Assembly (NCBI RefSeq): GCF_947497005.1
Contig: NZ_CANMFF010000017.1
Span: 1-64,000, forward strand
DNA: 64,000 bases
Source of the DNA: an uncultured Ruegeria sp.
Lineage (GTDB): Bacteria > Pseudomonadota > Alphaproteobacteria > Rhodobacterales > Rhodobacteraceae
Direction: 5' to 3'
The notes beneath the pieces were generated by a model, which was not told the origin of the DNA, did not search any database, and worked only from the letters and a program-made list of their open reading frames with translations. Both the position numbers and the translations under genes were made by a program. Below, piece by piece: positions 61,343-64,000 of this stretch; the first letter of the stretch is position 1; each line of letters begins with the position of its first letter.

Positions 61343-61780
61343 ATGTCCTTAAATCGGCGCGATGCACTGCAGGTGAGCCTTGGGGCATTGTTATGCCTTG
61401 CTTTGCCCGTACGCGCGCAGGATTTGGTGGCTTTGCCGAACGTCGCGACGCTCGAAGAACTGATCGCCAGTTTTGCCGGTAACGCGCCAACTGCGGACAG
61501 CGGTGTCTCCATTGATATGGAAGCAATTGCAGAGGATGGCTATCGCGTACCGGTAACCATTGACGCTCCCTCGGCAGAGGAGGTCATGTTAATCGCGCCC
61601 GGCAATCCGGTTCTGCCAGTTCTCAGGGTTCGGTTTGGGGTTCTGGCTGGTGCGCACTCTATTTCAACCCGCATGCGACTGGGACAATCCCAAGAGATAT
61701 TAGCCCTCGCGCGGCTGCCAGACCGCAGTGTTCACCGTGGTACACGGGCGACTTTGGTCGTCGTAGGCGGTTGCGCATGA
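61343..61780 (+). CDS. soxY: SoxY-like sulfur-carrier protein
   Basis: A protein of 145 residues with a Tat-like RRD and signal segment (ALLCLALPVRAQD), a SoxY-type fold and a C-terminal carrier arm ending VVVGGCA. The substrate-binding cysteine (Cys144) is in place, but canonical SoxY ends GGCGG, so the last residues differ. In thiosulfate oxidation SoxY carries sulfur on this cysteine. soxZ follows at 15 bp. No soxA, B, C, D or X is nearby, so the context is not a normal sox operon; a quinoprotein link is suggested by position. Confidence 0.8.
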   Translation: MSLNRRDALQVSLGALLCLALPVRAQDLVALPNVATLEELIASFAGNAPTADSGVSIDMEAIAEDGYRVPVTIDAPSAEEVMLIAPGNPVLPVLRVRFGVLAGAHSISTRMRLGQSQEILALARLPDRSVHRGTRATLVVVGGCA

Positions 61781-61795
61781 CAGAGGAGTTGTGAC

Positions 61796-62128
61796 ATGGC
61801 TACAGGCGTCAAAACCCGCGTCAAGCTCCCCAAACAGGCCCGCGCTGGCGAGGTGGTCACGATCAAGACCCTGATCACCCACCGTATGGAATCCGGCAAT
61901 CGTCTTAATTCCAATGGCCTGCCTATCCCCCGGTCGATCATTCATCGTTTTCGGTGTGAATTCGAAGGTGAACTGGTCATCGAACTCGACATCGGCCCCG
62001 GCATTTCGACAAATCCGTTTTTTGAGTTTCAGGCGATTGTTCCGGGGCCCGGGGTTTTTACTTTCAGTTGGTTTGACGATGACGGTGCGATCTACACCGA
62101 CAGCCGCGCGATCTCGGTCGTTTCATGA
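61796..62128 (+). CDS. soxZ: SoxZ-like protein
   Basis: A protein of 110 residues with KTRVKLPKQARAGEVVTIKTLITHRME and NPFFEFQAI plus FSWFDDDG, all close to SoxZ. It stabilises and helps orient SoxY. It has no signal peptide, like typical SoxZ co-exported with SoxY. It overlaps the next cytochrome frame at 62125. It forms a separate-subunit pair, in contrast to the two fused SoxYZ carriers elsewhere in the window. Confidence 0.9.
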   Translation: MATGVKTRVKLPKQARAGEVVTIKTLITHRMESGNRLNSNGLPIPRSIIHRFRCEFEGELVIELDIGPGISTNPFFEFQAIVPGPGVFTFSWFDDDGAIYTDSRAISVVS

Positions 62129-62514
62129 TGCCGGCGGAAGTGGTGGTTTTGATTGCAGGTGTAATTTACAAACGTTGTACGTTGAATGATCGTGGAACAA
62201 AGTTGAGGAAGGCCATCCTTAGCACCTGCATCTGTTTTGGCACATTGCCGATCGCCGAGGTAAAGGCAGACGCAGAAGTCGGAGATGTCGAACTCGGTGC
62301 GTATCTGTCTGCGGAATGTGTGACCTGCCATCAGACAAATGCCGAGACGGACGGTATCCCGCAGATTGTCGGACTTGATCCCAACGCGTTTGTGGATGCG
62401 ATGCTGGCGTATAAGACTAAACAGCGCGAACATCCGATCATGCAGATGATGGCTGGGCGTCTGAACGATGAAGAAATAGCAGCGTTGGCGGCATACTTTA
62501 ACGCGCTGGAGTGA
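62125..62514 (+). CDS. Cytochrome c subunit, flavocytochrome c (FccA-like)
   Basis: A protein of about 129 residues with the heme site CVTCH (Cys65, Cys68, His69) and methionines in QMMAG that may supply the sixth ligand. The frame overlaps the soxZ stop (ATGATG); a shorter start is possible because the signal-like segment KLRKAILSTCICFG lies at residues 26-40. It resembles the small cytochrome of sulfide dehydrogenase and precedes the FccB-like gene by 24 bp, so the two form a flavocytochrome pair. Confidence 0.75.
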   Translation: MMPAEVVVLIAGVIYKRCTLNDRGTKLRKAILSTCICFGTLPIAEVKADAEVGDVELGAYLSAECVTCHQTNAETDGIPQIVGLDPNAFVDAMLAYKTKQREHPIMQMMAGRLNDEEIAALAAYFNALE

Positions 62515-62538
62515 AAACAGCCGCAGAGAGGGGTTTAG

Positions 62539-63798
62539 ATGACGTGGAATAGACGCAAATTTCTGGGTGCTGCGACAGGCGCTTTGTCAGCGCCGGCAGT
62601 TCTGGCGGAAGGTAGCGGAAAGCCCCGGGTCGTCGTCATTGGTGGCGGCGCTGGAGGGGCCACTGCGGCGCGTTATATTGCAAAGGACAGCGATGGTGCA
62701 ATCGATGTAACCCTTGTCGAGCCGTCACAGGTTTATTTCAGCTGCTTTTTTTCCAATCTCTACATCGGGGGACTGAAATCGATCGATGAGATCGGACATA
62801 CCTACGGTGCGCTTGCTGCAAAATATGGGATCAACGTCATCCATGATTGGGCCGTTGCGGTCGATCGGGTCGGTAAAAATGTGACTTTGGCAGGTGGTCA
62901 AGTGCTGCCCTATGATAAGCTGATCCTGTCACCGGGTATCGATTTCGTCGAAGGGTCCGTCCAAGGCTGGGATCTATCAGCGCAAAATAAAATGCCCCAC
63001 GCCTATGAGGCCGGTTCTCAGTCTCAGCTTCTACGTGCCCAGATAGAGAACATGCCCCAGGGTGGGGTGTTTGCAATGGTCGCGCCCCCAAACCCCTATC
63101 GCTGTCCACCCGGTCCATACGAGCGTATTTCGATGGTGGCGCATGTTCTGACAACCACCAACCCAACCGCTAAAATAATCATTGCCGATCCGAAACCGAA
63201 ATTCTCTAAAATGGCGCTATTCGAGGATGGCTGGGCAACGTACTATCCGGGCATGATCGACTGGATTGGTGAAGATTTTGGCGGCGGAGACGTATCGGTC
63301 GACCCGGATCAGATGACGCTGGTGATTGACGGTGAAGAATTGGCCGTTGATATCTGCAACGTTATTCCTGCGATGAAAGCCGGGCGTATTGCCGAGATCG
63401 CGGGTGTTACGGATGGCCGATGGGCTCCGGTGAACTCAGCTGATATGTCCTCGAAAACAGACCCGGATGTTTATGTTCTGGGCGATGCCAGTCAGCAGGG
63501 CGATATGCCAAAATCCGGTTTCTCGGCCAATTCGCAAGCCAAGGTCTGCGCCAATGCCGTCCGCGGTGCGCTGACCGGTTCACGTATGTTCCCGCCAAGA
63601 TACGCAAACACCTGCTGGTCATTGATTGCCGTAAATGACGGCGTCAAAGTCGGCGCGACATATGAAGCAACTGAAGAAAAGATAGCGCGTGTTGACGGCT
63701 TTATCAGTCAGGTTGGTGAAGATGTTACTCTGCGCAAGACAACCTACGAAGAATCCGAGAATTGGTACGCCGCCATCACAGGGGATATGTTCCGCTAG
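62539..63798 (+). CDS. fccB: Flavocytochrome c FAD subunit (FccB/SoxF-like)
   Basis: A protein of 419 residues with a Tat-type signal (NRRKFLGAAT), FAD-binding VVVIGGGAGGATAA, the redox cysteines in YRCPPGPYER (Cys189) and NTCWS (Cys359), and a C-terminal VTLRKTTYEE. These are the marks of flavocytochrome c sulfide dehydrogenase, which oxidises sulfide or protein-bound sulfur in the periplasm. Here it is linked to SoxYZ-like genes in a quinoprotein island, so the real substrate may differ. It is the last gene; 202 bp to the window end hold nothing recognised. Confidence 0.9.
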   Translation: MTWNRRKFLGAATGALSAPAVLAEGSGKPRVVVIGGGAGGATAARYIAKDSDGAIDVTLVEPSQVYFSCFFSNLYIGGLKSIDEIGHTYGALAAKYGINVIHDWAVAVDRVGKNVTLAGGQVLPYDKLILSPGIDFVEGSVQGWDLSAQNKMPHAYEAGSQSQLLRAQIENMPQGGVFAMVAPPNPYRCPPGPYERISMVAHVLTTTNPTAKIIIADPKPKFSKMALFEDGWATYYPGMIDWIGEDFGGGDVSVDPDQMTLVIDGEELAVDICNVIPAMKAGRIAEIAGVTDGRWAPVNSADMSSKTDPDVYVLGDASQQGDMPKSGFSANSQAKVCANAVRGALTGSRMFPPRYANTCWSLIAVNDGVKVGATYEATEEKIARVDGFISQVGEDVTLRKTTYEESENWYAAITGDMFR

Positions 63799-64000
63799 GG
63801 GTTTTGTTTTGGAATTTGTTGACAATTACTGAGTGCGGCAGTTCTGATTGCTGATAGACATGGATTGGACAATTCAGAATCGCGTAAGCTAAATTATGTG
63901 AAACTTGCACCCGCCCGCATTATTGCAAATCAAACGGCGCATGTGGCCTAGGTTCTGGACCCACTAAATTGGTTGTCGGCATCCCGTCCACATGATTCAA

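Noticed and set aside
61343..63798. Complete thiosulfate-oxidising sox operon
   Set aside because: Only Y, Z, a cytochrome and fccB-like genes are present; soxA, X, B, C and D are absent from the window.
63819..63850. Promoter after fccB (TTGACA at 63819)
   Set aside because: No acceptable -10 element at the right distance and no gene follows within the window.
1..64000. CRISPR array, rRNA or tRNA genes
   Set aside because: No regularly spaced direct repeats and no recognisable RNA gene sequence were seen on reading both strands.

Overview
The window looks like a chromosomal or large-replicon segment from a marine alphaproteobacterium of the Rhodobacterales (roseobacter/Paracoccus relatives). 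This rests on the flhA-fghA plus xoxF-xoxG-xoxJ arrangement known from Paracoccus denitrificans, the TctABC transporter, the gene styles throughout, and an estimated GC content in the high fifties. No rRNA, tRNA or CRISPR array was found.

Region 1 (1-12 kb) is a patchwork of small accessory genes. It holds a MerT-like membrane protein with a GDCCVxC protein, a luciferase-domain secreted protein, yceI with a divergent TetR regulator, an MFS exporter, an orphan efflux adaptor, and a tannase/feruloyl-esterase-type hydrolase. It continues with a MarR-controlled monooxygenase pair, a tyrosine integrase, a YjhX toxin-family gene and an ArsR-VOC pair. Long non-coding gaps carry copies of a dispersed repeat, and several regulators have clear palindromic operators.

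Region 2 (12-19.2 kb) is a catabolic unit: acyl-CoA ligase, acylating aldehyde dehydrogenase, TctC-TctB-TctA transporter and a divergent LacI regulator. It resembles a sulfoacetate (sau) module, although the sulfoacetaldehyde-cleaving enzyme Xsc is not in the window.

Region 3 (19.2-24.1 kb) is an IS6-family nest. It contains two complete elements, a 55-bp end fragment of one of them that now encodes the last residues of the LacI regulator, a third decayed transposase end and a decapitated alpha/beta hydrolase. A LysR regulator and a divergent permease lie inside it.

Region 4 (24.1-63.8 kb) is one large quinoprotein methanol/alcohol oxidation island. A moxR-DUF58-vWA-TPR-BatD operon (like mxaRSACKL) is followed by a LuxR response regulator, a FIST sensor and a hybrid kinase. 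The core comprises the glutathione-dependent formaldehyde pathway (adhI/flhA, fghA), cytochromes c, lanthanide-type methanol dehydrogenase xoxF with xoxG and xoxJ, and pqqABCDE. Around it are accessory families known mainly from PQQ-dehydrogenase loci: two SoxYZ-fusion carriers, a metallo-beta-lactamase-fold hydrolase, a CXXCW rhodanese-like protein, two YVTN propellers, an MxaD-like protein, two ABC systems and a second two-component pair. Stand-alone SoxY and SoxZ with a flavocytochrome c pair (cytochrome plus FccB) close the island.

The most interesting idea is that the SoxYZ-type carriers, the metallohydrolase, the CXXCW protein and the flavocytochrome form a periplasmic cysteine-carrier relay serving the quinoprotein dehydrogenase. 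The gene content is seen directly; the biochemistry is inference.
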